A DNA stretch of 64,000 nucleotides, taken from Sphingomonas sp. RIT328 (GTDB lineage Bacteria; Pseudomonadota; Alphaproteobacteria; Sphingomonadales; Sphingomonadaceae). Of the stretch, positions 42,348-51,637 are shown piece by piece; within the stretch, counting starts at the first letter, position 1, and the number at the start of each line of letters is the position of its first letter. The notes beneath the pieces are model-generated. The model was not told the origin of the DNA, did not search any database, and worked only from the letters and a program-made list of their open reading frames with translations. The position numbers and the translations under genes were made by a program. Where the stretch lies: contig NZ_JFYV01000015.1 in assembly GCF_000632225.1 (NCBI RefSeq), positions 17,606-81,605 of the forward strand. The letters run 5' to 3'.

Positions 42348-43075
42348 GCCGCCACCTCGACGAGATAGGGATGGGCGAGAACGCGGGCGGCGTTGCGGGC
42401 GCCGATCGCGGTATCGTTGACGAGCCGGCTACCCGGCACGGTACGATAGAGCGCTACACAGGCGTCGATGCGGACGAAGCGCGCGCCCGCCGCCGCGGCG
42501 CGGGTGTAGAAGTCCCAGTCGTTGCAATTGTGGAAGCTCGGGTCGAAGCCGTCGACCCGCTCGACGATCGCGCGGCGGACGATCGACCAGCTCGGTCCGA
42601 TCACCCCGCCGCTGGCGAGGCCGGCCCGGATGCTCGCCCCGTCCCAGCCGCATTCGGGCGGCTGCGGCGCGCCGTCGCCTTCGATTCGCGCGAAGTGCCC
42701 GACCACGATATCATGGCCTCCGGCCGCGCCGCTCAGCAGCGACCGTGCCGCGCCCGGCAGCCAGATGTCGTCGCTGTCGAGGAAGGCGATCCAGTCGGCG
42801 CGCGCCAGCGCCGCGCCGCTGTTGCGCGCCTGCGATGCGCCGACGTTGCGCGGCAGGATCATCGCCACCACCGCATCATGCTGCGCCGCGAGCGCGCGGA
42901 TCATCGTGGCGCTGTCGTCGGACGAGCCGTCGTCGACGACGATGACGCGCTGCGGCGGGTGATCCTGCGCGAGGACGCTGGCGACCGCGTCGGCCACGAC
43001 ATGCGCGCGATTGTGGCACGGGATAACGACGTCATACGCCGCGAACGGCGCGAAACACGATGAAGCATGGAGCAT
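42344..43075 (-). CDS. GT2 family glycosyltransferase
   Basis: A 243-residue GT-A fold enzyme: YDVVIPCHNRAHVV at the start, VIVVDDGSSDDS as the nucleotide site, the DxD-type motif in FLDSDDIW, then NCNDWDFYTRAAAAG with the ED/WD-like acceptor acid. It would transfer a sugar from an NDP donor to a glycan or lipid carrier at the cytoplasmic face. It is short and lacks membrane helices. It is monocistronic, convergent with the DUF1989 gene and 49 bases upstream of the second TonB receptor's stop. Start ATG 43075. Confidence 0.82.
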   Translation of the reverse strand: MLHASSCFAPFAAYDVVIPCHNRAHVVADAVASVLAQDHPPQRVIVVDDGSSDDSATMIRALAAQHDAVVAMILPRNVGASQARNSGAALARADWIAFLDSDDIWLPGAARSLLSGAAGGHDIVVGHFARIEGDGAPQPPECGWDGASIRAGLASGGVIGPSWSIVRRAIVERVDGFDPSFHNCNDWDFYTRAAAAGARFVRIDACVALYRTVPGSRLVNDTAIGARNAARVLAHPYLVEVAA

Positions 43076-43124
43076 CGCCGTCCCATGCCCGATTTCACTG
43101 CCGCGGCAAAGGGGCCGGTCCGCG

Positions 43125-46040
43125 TCAGCGGCCGCCGAACCGGACCTTGGCGCCCGCGTAGAAATAGCGGCCGACCGGCGAGATCGGCACGTTGGTCTCG
43201 AAGCCGATATCGGGCTTCTGGTCGGTGACATTGTTGACGCCGCCGTAGAAGGCGAAATTGCGTCCGACCTCGACCTGCCCCTGGATATCGTGCTGCCACA
43301 GCGCCGCATGGCGGAAGTAGCGCGGATCGACATAGGTCGGATTGCCGTCGGTCTCGAAGCGGGTGAAGCGGCGGACGGCGTCCTGCCAGCGCAGATTGTA
43401 GCTCAGGGTGAACGCGCCGTTGATCCAGGTCGGCGACAGCGTCGCATTCCACTGCGGGCGGAAGGGCTGGTCGACATTGTCCTCCGCCTGCGCGCCCGGC
43501 GTGGCGATCTGTTCGAGCTTATGAAGATAGCCGCCGACCAGGCGCAGGTCGAAGGTGCCGGCGCTCGCCGTGGTGACGCGATAGGCGATGTTGAGCTCGG
43601 CGCCCGAGGTGCGGAACGCCGAGACGTTCTGCGGGCTGATCGTATAGCCGTTGATGAAGCCCGTGCCGGTCTGCCGGCTGATCTGGCCGCAGAAGGCGTT
43701 GTCGAGCGACGGCTGGTCGACGCAGAGCGCGGCGATGCTGTTGGCGGCGCCGCCGTCCGGGTTGTTGATCGCATCGCGCAGACGGATGTCGTACCAGTCG
43801 ACGCCGATCGACAGATTGGGGATGAAATCGGGGCGCAGCACGATGCCCGCGGTCCATGTCCGCGCGATCTCCGCCTTCAGATTGGCGTTGCCCGAGACCG
43901 TGCCGGGGATGAAGATCGTCGCATTGGGATTGTTCTGCGCGGTGAAGGTCGCCGGATTGCCGCCGAGGCTGTTGATCAGCGCGACGCAATTGGCGGCACG
44001 GCTGCTGCTGCCGGCATTGCGGTTGCCGATATAGCAGGGATCGGAGAAGAAGGCGCTCGACCCGGTTGCCGGGCGGAACAGCTCGCCGATATTGGGCGCG
44101 CGGACCGATTGGCCGTAGGAGCCGCGGAAGCTGATCGCGCGGATCGGCGCCCAGATGCCGTTGAACTGATAGGCGCGCGTCGAGCCGACCGTCGAATAGT
44201 CCGAATAGCGCCCTGCCGCCCCGACCGACAGCAGGTGAAAGAACGGCTTGTCCTTGATCAGCGGCGCGTTGAGCTCGCCGAACGCCTCCCACACGTCGAA
44301 TTTGCCCGACGACGGCGTCGGGATGATATATTCGTCGTATTGATAATAGAGATTGTCGACCAGCGATTGCGACGGCGTGAAGCGGCTCGTCTCGCGCCGG
44401 TATTCGCCCCCGACGGCGAAGGCGACCGGCCCGCCGGGCAGTTCGAACAACTGGCCGAAGTCGCCGGTGACCGAGGCGTTGGCGACCTGCTGGGTGATCC
44501 GCGCGTCGCTGACCGGATTGTCGATATAATAGGCGTAGGACGCCGGATCGACGGTGTTGCCGCCGAAGGTGTTGACCGGCACGCAGCCCGCCGCCTGCGC
44601 CGCGGCCGAGCGGCAGACGATCGTGTTGTTCGGCCCGCGCACCGCGTCGAGCGCTTCAAGGAAGCGGCTGTTGAGCCGGTCGTTGAGCTTGGTCGCGCGG
44701 ACGTCGGTCTGACCATAAGTGTACGACACGTCGTAGCTGCTATGATCGTTGATCCGGCCGGTGACCGCGACGACACCGCGATAGGTCCGGCGCCGGTCGG
44801 TTTCGCCGCGGCGCGGGATGTCGAAATTGTTGCGGTTGACGTCGACCGAGGTCAGCCCCGCCGCCTGTGCCGCGGCAAGGATGCTCGCTGGGATAGAGGG
44901 GTTGTCGAGCGCGATCGTCGCCGGATAATTGCCGCCATAGCCGCTGAAGCTGGTGATCGTCGACTGGACGAACTTGCCCTCCAGGCTGATCTTGAACGCG
45001 TCGGAGGCATCGTAATGCGCCAGCGCGTTCACCGCATGGCGGCGGGTGCGGGGATAGATGTCGCCGATATAGCCGGCGACCGGAGTGTCGTCGCCGCCGA
45101 TGCTATAACCGTCGTTCTGCAAATACCGGCCCGGCGTGTAGACCGCGCCGTCGCCCCGGAACGTTTGGTCGCCGATGTAGACGATACCCTGGTTCGAGCT
45201 GTACGGATAGCGAAGGTCGCCGAGCGGCGCCTTCTGGTAGCTGCCCGCGACCCCCGGTGTATAATTGTCGACATTGACGAAATAGCGGCGCTGACCGGCG
45301 GCGAGATAGCTGCGGCTGTCGTTGGCGAGCGGCTGGTCGGCGTTATATTCGTAGGCGAGGGTGACGTTGGCGCGACCGTCGGCGAAGTTGCGCCCGGCGA
45401 CGATCGAGGCGAAGCGGTTGGCGGCGTCGCCGCGCTGCGAGATGCCGAATTGCGAACGCGCGGCGATGCCGTCGAAATCGCGCTTCATCACGAAATTGAC
45501 GACGCCCGACACGCCATCGGCGCCGTAGACGGCGGAGGCGGCGCCGGTGAGCACGTCGACGCGGTCGATCAGGTCGGTCGGGATCGCGTTGATGTCGACC
45601 GCGGCGGTGTCCGGCTGACCGGCGACATGCCGGCGGCCGTTGACCAGCACCAGCGTCCGGTTGGGGCCGAGCCCGCGCAGGTCGAGCAGGTTGAGGCCGA
45701 CCTGCCCGAAGCTGCCGTCCGCCTGATTGCTGCCGGCGGTACGCGTGTTGTCGAGCGAGTTGGTGAGCGCCGGAACCCGCTGGAGGAAGGTGGTGACGTT
45801 GGTATTGCCCGATTGCTGCAGATCGGCGGCGCCGAACGAGACGATCGGATTGGGCGCGGCATAATCGGGCCGCTGGATGCGTGACCCGGTGACGACGATA
45901 TCCGCCGCCGGGGCGTCTGCCTCCGCCGGAGTCGCCTGTGCGGGTTCGGCAGCGGGAGCGGCCTGCTGCGCCTGGGCGAGCGGGGCGACGAGCATGGCCG
46001 CGCCGGACAGCAGCCAGCGGCTGCGATGGAAACGCGACAT
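43125..46040 (-). CDS. TonB-dependent receptor (paired with sugar ABC uptake)
   Basis: A 971-residue outer-membrane receptor. The signal peptide ends near APLAQAQ, an Ala/Pro/Glu-rich linker precedes the TonB box DIVVTGSRI, and the plug has FLQRVPALTNSLDN and NLLDLRGLGPNRTLVLVNGRR (in parts), with INAIPTDLIDRVDVLTGAASAVYGADGVSG, the classic plug end. The barrel ends FYAGAKVRFGG. The ATG at 46040 has GGAGA five bases upstream. It is divergent from a lipoprotein/permease ABC operon, so it should bring an oligosaccharide or glycoside into the periplasm for that system. Confidence 0.92.
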   Translation of the reverse strand: MSRFHRSRWLLSGAAMLVAPLAQAQQAAPAAEPAQATPAEADAPAADIVVTGSRIQRPDYAAPNPIVSFGAADLQQSGNTNVTTFLQRVPALTNSLDNTRTAGSNQADGSFGQVGLNLLDLRGLGPNRTLVLVNGRRHVAGQPDTAAVDINAIPTDLIDRVDVLTGAASAVYGADGVSGVVNFVMKRDFDGIAARSQFGISQRGDAANRFASIVAGRNFADGRANVTLAYEYNADQPLANDSRSYLAAGQRRYFVNVDNYTPGVAGSYQKAPLGDLRYPYSSNQGIVYIGDQTFRGDGAVYTPGRYLQNDGYSIGGDDTPVAGYIGDIYPRTRRHAVNALAHYDASDAFKISLEGKFVQSTITSFSGYGGNYPATIALDNPSIPASILAAAQAAGLTSVDVNRNNFDIPRRGETDRRRTYRGVVAVTGRINDHSSYDVSYTYGQTDVRATKLNDRLNSRFLEALDAVRGPNNTIVCRSAAAQAAGCVPVNTFGGNTVDPASYAYYIDNPVSDARITQQVANASVTGDFGQLFELPGGPVAFAVGGEYRRETSRFTPSQSLVDNLYYQYDEYIIPTPSSGKFDVWEAFGELNAPLIKDKPFFHLLSVGAAGRYSDYSTVGSTRAYQFNGIWAPIRAISFRGSYGQSVRAPNIGELFRPATGSSAFFSDPCYIGNRNAGSSSRAANCVALINSLGGNPATFTAQNNPNATIFIPGTVSGNANLKAEIARTWTAGIVLRPDFIPNLSIGVDWYDIRLRDAINNPDGGAANSIAALCVDQPSLDNAFCGQISRQTGTGFINGYTISPQNVSAFRTSGAELNIAYRVTTASAGTFDLRLVGGYLHKLEQIATPGAQAEDNVDQPFRPQWNATLSPTWINGAFTLSYNLRWQDAVRRFTRFETDGNPTYVDPRYFRHAALWQHDIQGQVEVGRNFAFYGGVNNVTDQKPDIGFETNVPISPVGRYFYAGAKVRFGGR

Positions 46041-46222
46041 ACTCTTCTCCCTGTGTGCCGGCTCGGGCCCCCGCCGGCGTCTCGTCACCTATGTTGTACG
46101 GCCATGTTACAGGCCGACACAATCGGACATGCCGCCGCTAGTAGAAAAAACAGTCATGATCCTAGCGCTTTACCCGCTTGTACGGGTGGTGCGGCGGCGA
46201 CGGATGCGCCATCGTCGCGGGG
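46041..46222. promoter_or_regulatory. Divergent promoter region, TonB receptor 2 / ABC uptake operon
   Basis: 182 bases between the two starts. ACCCG-CTTGTA-CGGGT at 46172-46187 is a perfect 5-6-5 inverted repeat. ATGTTGTACGGCC directly followed by ATGTTACAGGCC (about 46091-46115) is an imperfect tandem repeat. The A-rich run near 46142-46150 could be part of a promoter. Which elements a regulator uses cannot be told. Confidence 0.4.
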
Positions 46223-47488
46223 ATGGGAGCGGGGATCAGCGAGGGCGGGTGGACGCGCAGGGCGATGCTCTCGGCGGTTCCGGTGATCGGCCTCGCCGGC
46301 TGTCAGGCCCGCGCCGACCACCGGCCGCTGTCCTTATGGGCGATGAGTTACGAAGGCGATTATTCGCCGCTGCTGATCCCCGCCTTCACCGCCGCGACCG
46401 GGCTCGATGTCGAGGTCCAGTCGCTGCCGACCACGGCGAGCCATGAAAAGCTGCTCACCGCCTTCGCCGGCGGCGCGCTCCCCGACGTGCTGATGCTGTT
46501 CAACAGCTGGGTGCATGAATTCGCGACGATCGGTGCGATCGCGCCGGTGACGCGGCCGGCGCTGCTCGCGCAGATGGTGCCGGGTATCCTCGCGTCGACA
46601 CGCGTCGCCGGGCGCGACTTTGCAGTGCCCTGGTCGGTCGCGCCGCAGGTGCAATTCTACCGCCGCGACATCCTCGCCGCGGCGGGATGGGACGCGGCGC
46701 CGAGCGACTGGGCGGGCTGGCGGGCGATGGCCAAAGCGGTCAAGCGCCGGCGGCCCGACGACTACGTCTTCCTGATGCTGCTCAACTGGCCGACCGCGCT
46801 GATCACCATGCTGGTGCAGGCGGGCGCGACGATGCTGCGCGACCGCGATACGCGCGGCGCCTTCCAGACGCCGGAGGCGCGGGCAGCCTTCGCTTATTAT
46901 GTCTCGCTCTACACCGACGGCTATGCGCCGATGGCCTTGTCCACCGAGATACAGGACCCGGTCGCCGCCTTTGCCGCCGGCTATTGCGCGGTCTGGCCGA
47001 GCGGGCCGACGACGCTGGTCGATTTCACCCGCCGTGCTGATATCCTGCCGCGCGAGCGCTGGTCGACCGCGCGCCTGCCGGCCCCCGACGGCCCCGGCGC
47101 GGTGTCGGGCCTCGCCTCCAGCCTGTGCGTCTCGACGCAGACGCGCCGGCCGGATGCGGCCTGGGCGCTGGTCCGCCACCTCACCTCGATCCCGAGCGAG
47201 CTGCGCTATCAGCGGCTGATCGGCAACCTGCCGGCGCGGATCGACGCCTACCAGTCGCCACAACTCGCGACGGCGGTGCTGCGACCCTTTGCCGAACAGA
47301 TGCACCAGCCCGCAACGCTGCCGCCGGTGATCGAATGGGAGCGTATCCAGATCGAGATCCAATATGCCGCCGAACGCATCGTCCGCGGCGTGCAGACGAT
47401 GGACGCCGCGCTCGCCGCGCTCGACGACCGGGTCGACCGGCTGCTCGCCAAGCGCCGCGCGCTGCTCGATGCCGGGGCGATCGCATGA
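46223..47488 (+). CDS. ABC transporter substrate-binding lipoprotein (sugar type)
   Basis: A 421-residue extracellular solute-binding protein of the maltose/UgpB group. WTRRAMLSAVPVIGLAGC is a combined twin-arginine-like signal and lipobox. The mature part has TASHEKLLTAFAGGALPDVLML, a typical sugar-binder segment (quoted in part), and ends with a long helix. It should sit on the inner membrane and hand a periplasmic sugar to the two permeases encoded next. I start at ATG 46223; an upstream in-frame ATG would add 15 residues that do not look like a signal peptide. It overlaps permease 1 as ATGA. Confidence 0.86.
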   Translation: MGAGISEGGWTRRAMLSAVPVIGLAGCQARADHRPLSLWAMSYEGDYSPLLIPAFTAATGLDVEVQSLPTTASHEKLLTAFAGGALPDVLMLFNSWVHEFATIGAIAPVTRPALLAQMVPGILASTRVAGRDFAVPWSVAPQVQFYRRDILAAAGWDAAPSDWAGWRAMAKAVKRRRPDDYVFLMLLNWPTALITMLVQAGATMLRDRDTRGAFQTPEARAAFAYYVSLYTDGYAPMALSTEIQDPVAAFAAGYCAVWPSGPTTLVDFTRRADILPRERWSTARLPAPDGPGAVSGLASSLCVSTQTRRPDAAWALVRHLTSIPSELRYQRLIGNLPARIDAYQSPQLATAVLRPFAEQMHQPATLPPVIEWERIQIEIQYAAERIVRGVQTMDAALAALDDRVDRLLAKRRALLDAGAIA

Positions 47489-48366
47489 CGCGGCAGGAGC
47501 GGGCCGCCTGGCTGTTCACCGCGCCGGTGCTGGCGATCATCGCGCTCGTCTTCGTGCTGCCGACCAGCTTGGCGTTGGCCCTGTCGGTGACCGATTATTC
47601 GATCTACGCGCTCGCCGACTGGTCGAACCTGCGCTTCGTCGGGCTGGGCAATTTCACCGAGTTGCTCTCGACGCCTTTGTTCTGGCGCGCGCTGGGCAAC
47701 ACAATGCTGTTCGCCGGGATCGGCGTGCCGATGGCGATCGGCACCTCGCTGTTCACCGCCCTGCTGCTCGACGATGTCACGGTGCGGTGGAAGCCATTGT
47801 GGCGCGTGCTGCTGTTCGCACCCTATGTCACCAGCGTCGTCGCCACCGCGGTGGTCTGGCGCATCCTGTTCAACGAGCGCTTCGGGCTGATCAACCGCGC
47901 GCTCGGCGCGATCGGCATCGCGCCCGTCGACTGGCTCGGCGATCCGCATCTGTCGATCCCGGCGATCCTGATCTTCGTGACGTGGAAGATCTTCGGCTAC
48001 AATATGATCGTCTTCACCGCGGCGCTGTCGGCGGTGCCGGGCGAGCTGATCGAGGCGGCGCGGCTCGACGGGGCAGGGCGGTGGGGGCGGTTCCGCCACG
48101 TCACGCTGCCGGCGATCGGGCCGACATTGCTGCTCGCCACGGTGATGAGCGTCGCCGGTTTCCTGCAGATCTTCGCCGAACCCTATGTGATGACGCAGGG
48201 CGGCCCGGCGCAGAGCACGACGACGGTGCTGTATTTCATGTTCGACGAGGGCTTCAAATGGTGGAACCTCGGCCAGGCGAGCGCGGTCGCCTTCATCCTG
48301 TTCCTGATGATCCTTGCGGTGACATTGGTGCAGACGCGGATCGGCAGGCGCTACGAATGGCTGTGA
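47485..48366 (+). CDS. Sugar ABC transporter permease 1 (MalF/UgpA type)
   Basis: A 293-residue inner-membrane permease with six helices. The EAA loop that docks to the ATPase is EAARLDGAGRWGRFRHVTLP, near residue 195, in the usual place before the last two helices. It follows the binding lipoprotein (ATGA overlap) and overlaps permease 2 by 10 bases. The pattern matches carbohydrate-uptake CUT1 systems. Confidence 0.88.
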   Translation: MTRQERAAWLFTAPVLAIIALVFVLPTSLALALSVTDYSIYALADWSNLRFVGLGNFTELLSTPLFWRALGNTMLFAGIGVPMAIGTSLFTALLLDDVTVRWKPLWRVLLFAPYVTSVVATAVVWRILFNERFGLINRALGAIGIAPVDWLGDPHLSIPAILIFVTWKIFGYNMIVFTAALSAVPGELIEAARLDGAGRWGRFRHVTLPAIGPTLLLATVMSVAGFLQIFAEPYVMTQGGPAQSTTTVLYFMFDEGFKWWNLGQASAVAFILFLMILAVTLVQTRIGRRYEWL

Positions 48367-49208
48367 GACGCCTGCGCCCGCTGCTGTCGACCGCGCTCGT
48401 CGCGGCGATCACCGCGCTGACGATCGCGCCCCTGCTCTACATGGTCGTCGTCTCGTTCATGCCGCGCGGCGAGTCGACGACGCTGCCGACGCCGCTGTGG
48501 CCGTCGCACTGGTCGGGCGAGAATTATTACGAGCTGCTGGTACGGCGGTCGATCGACGGCGCGTGGTTCGATTACCGCATCGTGCCCGCGCTGGTGAACA
48601 GCCTCGCCATCGCCGCGATCGCCACCGCGCTGGGGCTGCTGCTCACCGTCCCGGCGGGCTATGCCTTCGCCAAGCTGCGCTTCCGCGGGCGGGCGCGGCT
48701 GCTCCAGATCCTGATCGGCTCGCTGATCGTGCCAGGGCAGGTGGCGATGCTGCCGCTGTTCCTGATCTTCAAGGAGTTGGGGCTGGTCAACAGCTATGCC
48801 GGCGTCATCCTGCCGAGCCTCGCCGGGATATTCGCGATCCTGTTCGTCCGCCAGGCGACGCTCGCCATTCCCGACGAGATGATCGACGCGGCGCGGATCG
48901 ACGGCGCGGGCGAGGTGCGGATCTTCGTCAGCATCGTGCTGCCGCTGCTCACCCCGATCGTGGTGACGCTGGCGCTGTTCCTGTTCCTCGGCAGCTGGAA
49001 CGACTTCCTCTGGCCGCTGATCGTGCTCGCCGACCAGCATCTCTATACGCTGCCGGTGGCGATCGCGGCGATCGGACGCGAACATGCCGCGGACGGCGAG
49101 CTGATGATGGCGGCGGCGGTGGTGACGACGATGCCGGTGCTGCTGCTCTTTCTTGCGCTGCAGCGTTATTACCTGACCGGGCTGCTCGGCGGCAGCATCA
49201 AGGGATAG
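48357..49208 (+). CDS. Sugar ABC transporter permease 2 (MalG/UgpE type)
   Basis: A 283-residue permease with six helices and an EAA-loop-like DAARIDGAGEVRIFVSIVLP near residue 180. The C-terminal YYLTGLLGGSIKG is the usual ending of MalG-type subunits (LxGxxKG). It starts at ATG 48357 inside the end of permease 1. Its last 40 bases overlap, tail to tail, the gene for the cognate ATPase on the other strand, an unusual split of a CUT1 operon. Confidence 0.88.
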   Translation: MAVRRLRPLLSTALVAAITALTIAPLLYMVVVSFMPRGESTTLPTPLWPSHWSGENYYELLVRRSIDGAWFDYRIVPALVNSLAIAAIATALGLLLTVPAGYAFAKLRFRGRARLLQILIGSLIVPGQVAMLPLFLIFKELGLVNSYAGVILPSLAGIFAILFVRQATLAIPDEMIDAARIDGAGEVRIFVSIVLPLLTPIVVTLALFLFLGSWNDFLWPLIVLADQHLYTLPVAIAAIGREHAADGELMMAAAVVTTMPVLLLFLALQRYYLTGLLGGSIKG

Positions 49209-50278
49209 GCGCGGCCGTCGCCGTCGAACAGATGCGTGTCGACCGGCGCGACGGTGAAGCGCAGCGTCTCGCCGAGGGCGACGGCGCGGTCGCCGGGCAG
49301 TTGCGCGACGATCGTGCCGACCGCGCCCTGCGCGCCGAGATGCGCGAAGGATAACGGCCCGAGCCGCTCGAACAGCTCGACCGCCCCGGCGAACGGGCCG
49401 TCCGCCGCGGCGACGAGATGCTCCGGGCGGACACCGAGCGTCGCCGTCGCGCCGGTCGCGGCGGCGGGAACTTGCGCATCGGTCTGCACCACGCCGCCAT
49501 CGGGCAGGCGGACGCGCGCGCCCGCGTCGCTGGCCTCGACGATCGTCACCGGCAGCAGGTTCATGCCCGGCGAGCCGATCGCCGCGGCGACCGCGAGGCT
49601 GGCGGGCCGGCGGTAGACGTCGATCGGCGCGCCGACCTGCTCGACCCGGCCTGCGCTCATCACGACGATGCGGTTGGCGAGCGTCATCGCCTCGAGCTGG
49701 TCGTGGGTGACGTAGATCATCGTCGCGCCGAGCTGCTGGTGGAGCCGGGCGAATTCGTGCCGCATCCGCGCGCGCAGCGCGGTGTCGAGGTTGGAGAGCG
49801 GCTCGTCGAGCAGCAGCACGCGCGGCCTGCGGACGATCGCGCGCGCGATCGAGACGCGCTGCCGCTGGCCGCCGGACAGCGCGCGCGGCTTGCGATCGAG
49901 CAGCGCGACGAGGTCGAGCATCTCGGCGACCGCGGCGACGCGCGTCGCGATCTCCGCCTTGGCGACGCCCGCGACCTTGAGCGGGAAGCCGATATTCTGC
50001 GCGACGGTCATCTGCGGGTAGAGCGCATAGGATTGGAACACCATCGCGACGCCGCGGTCGGACGGCGCGGCATCGGTGACGTCGCGGCCGCCGATCGCGA
50101 TCCGCCCGGCGCTCGGCTGTTCGAGACCTGCAATCATCCGCAGCAGCGTCGACTTGCCGCAGCCCGATGGTCCGACGAGGACGAGAAACTCGCCCTGTTC
50201 GACGTGCAGGTCGGTGGGGTGAAGCGCGACCGACTGGTCGAACCTTTTGGTCAGTCCGGCGATGTCGACCGTGCCCAT
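49169..50278 (-). CDS. ABC transporter ATP-binding protein, UgpC/MalK type
   Basis: A 369-residue ATPase of carbohydrate importers. Walker A GPSGCGKST, Q-loop VFQSYALYP, signature LSGGQRQRVSIARA, Walker B LLLDEPLSNLD, and H-loop VTHDQLEAM are followed by the MalK-type C-terminal regulatory OB-like domain with GVRPEHL. It should drive the two permeases encoded on the opposite strand. The two transcripts share 40 bases at their 3' ends. Being transcribed separately, it might serve several sugar importers. Start ATG 50278. Confidence 0.9.
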   Translation of the reverse strand: MGTVDIAGLTKRFDQSVALHPTDLHVEQGEFLVLVGPSGCGKSTLLRMIAGLEQPSAGRIAIGGRDVTDAAPSDRGVAMVFQSYALYPQMTVAQNIGFPLKVAGVAKAEIATRVAAVAEMLDLVALLDRKPRALSGGQRQRVSIARAIVRRPRVLLLDEPLSNLDTALRARMRHEFARLHQQLGATMIYVTHDQLEAMTLANRIVVMSAGRVEQVGAPIDVYRRPASLAVAAAIGSPGMNLLPVTIVEASDAGARVRLPDGGVVQTDAQVPAAATGATATLGVRPEHLVAAADGPFAGAVELFERLGPLSFAHLGAQGAVGTIVAQLPGDRAVALGETLRFTVAPVDTHLFDGDGRAYPLMLPPSSPVR

Positions 50279-50348
50279 GTCCTCTCCCTCACGCGCTCGC
50301 GTGGCGGGGGACTAAACCTATGTCAAACCTTAGTTATGCCGCGACCGG

Positions 50349-51623
50349 TCAGGCCGGGTCCTCGAGCGAGAACTGATCCTCGTCATCGTCGAAGGCGAAC
50401 AATTCGGCATAGCGGCCCCATTCGATCACCGCGCGCAAGGTGGTCGCGGCGAAGTCCGGCGACATATGATCCTCCAGTTCGTCGCGGAAGCGCCGCGCCG
50501 GGGCCTGATGCGAGCGGCGCTCGTCGAGCACCTTGCGGATATGGCTGGCGAGGCGGACGTGCTGCTCCAGCGTGCGGCGGAAATTGGCCTTGCGCTGATC
50601 GACGCCCTGCTGCGCGAAGGCCGCACCGCGCTCGGTCAGCACGGCATCGCCGTCATCGACGTCGAGGAAGTGGAGCATCTGCAACGTCTCGATGATCGGG
50701 AACAGCTCGTTGATCTCGAGCTGCAACGTGTCGGCGAGCGTCGACAGCGGCGCGCGGCCCGAGAAGGGCGGCGCCTCGACCTCTTCGATCAACCCGGCGA
50801 GGCTGTTGACCGACACCTCGGGCAGCGGCCGGTCGAGGCCATGATCGACCGGCAGCGCCGGCGCCGCAGCGCGCTGCGTCATCCGCGCATAGATCTGCTC
50901 GACGAGATCGCGGAAGCGCGGATCGAGCCGGTCGCGCGGCTGCGGCAGGTCGACCCGGAACTCCGCCGCGATCCGGCCGGGGTTGGAAGAGAGGACGAGG
51001 ATACGGTCGCACATCAGCACCGCTTCCTCGATATTGTGCGTGACGATCAGGATCGAGGCGATGCCAAGCTGTCCTTCGCCCCACAATTCGATCAGGTCGC
51101 TGCGCAGCGTTTCGGCGGTGAGCACGTCGAGCGCGGAAAAGGGTTCGTCCATCAGCAACAGCGACGGCTCGACCACCAGCGCGCGGGCGAGGCCGACGCG
51201 CTGGCGCATGCCGCCCGACAGCTCCTTGGGAAATGCATTCTCGAAGCCGTCGAGGCCGATCAGGTCGATCGCGGCGATCGCGCGGCGGCGGCGTTCGTCG
51301 GCGGGGACGTGCTGCGCCTCCAGCCCGAGCTCGACGTTCTGCAGCACGGTCAGCCAGGGCATCAGCGCGAAGGACTGGAAGACCATCGCGACCGAGCGCG
51401 GCTTGCCCGCGGCGTCGGGAACGAAGCGCAGCTCGCCGCGGCTGGGCTCGACCAGCCCGGCGATCGAGCGGAGCAGCGTCGACTTGCCCGAACCCGAGCG
51501 GCCGAGCAGGCCGACCACCTCGCCCTCGCGCACCTCGAGCGCGACATCGTCGAGGATCGGCGCGCCACCCTCGGCGCCGCCATAGCTGTGACCCAGTCCG
51601 GAGATGGTGACGACGGGATTCAT
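50349..51623 (-). CDS. ABC ATPase with AAA-associated C-terminal domain (nitrate/taurine type)
   Basis: A 424-residue protein. The first ~250 residues are an SsuB/TauB/NrtD-like ATPase: GRSGSGKST, VFQSFALMPWLT, LSGGMRQRVGLARA, LLMDEPFSALD, VTHNIEEA. The remaining ~160 form an AAA-associated domain (NSLAGLIEEV ... LADTLQLEINELFPIIETLQML), a winged-helix-like addition known in a subset of these ATPases and of unknown function. It starts at ATG 51623, 14 bases after the twin-permease stop. The two genes form a complete membrane part of an importer, but no substrate-binding protein is nearby. Confidence 0.86.
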   Translation of the reverse strand: MNPVVTISGLGHSYGGAEGGAPILDDVALEVREGEVVGLLGRSGSGKSTLLRSIAGLVEPSRGELRFVPDAAGKPRSVAMVFQSFALMPWLTVLQNVELGLEAQHVPADERRRRAIAAIDLIGLDGFENAFPKELSGGMRQRVGLARALVVEPSLLLMDEPFSALDVLTAETLRSDLIELWGEGQLGIASILIVTHNIEEAVLMCDRILVLSSNPGRIAAEFRVDLPQPRDRLDPRFRDLVEQIYARMTQRAAAPALPVDHGLDRPLPEVSVNSLAGLIEEVEAPPFSGRAPLSTLADTLQLEINELFPIIETLQMLHFLDVDDGDAVLTERGAAFAQQGVDQRKANFRRTLEQHVRLASHIRKVLDERRSHQAPARRFRDELEDHMSPDFAATTLRAVIEWGRYAELFAFDDDEDQFSLEDPA

Positions 51624-51637
51624 GCGCAGGGGCTCCT

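Noticed and set aside
46160..46172. CTAGCGCTT as a LacI-family operator core
   Set aside because: Only six bases are symmetric and no LacI-type gene is near; the neighbouring inverted repeat is a better candidate.
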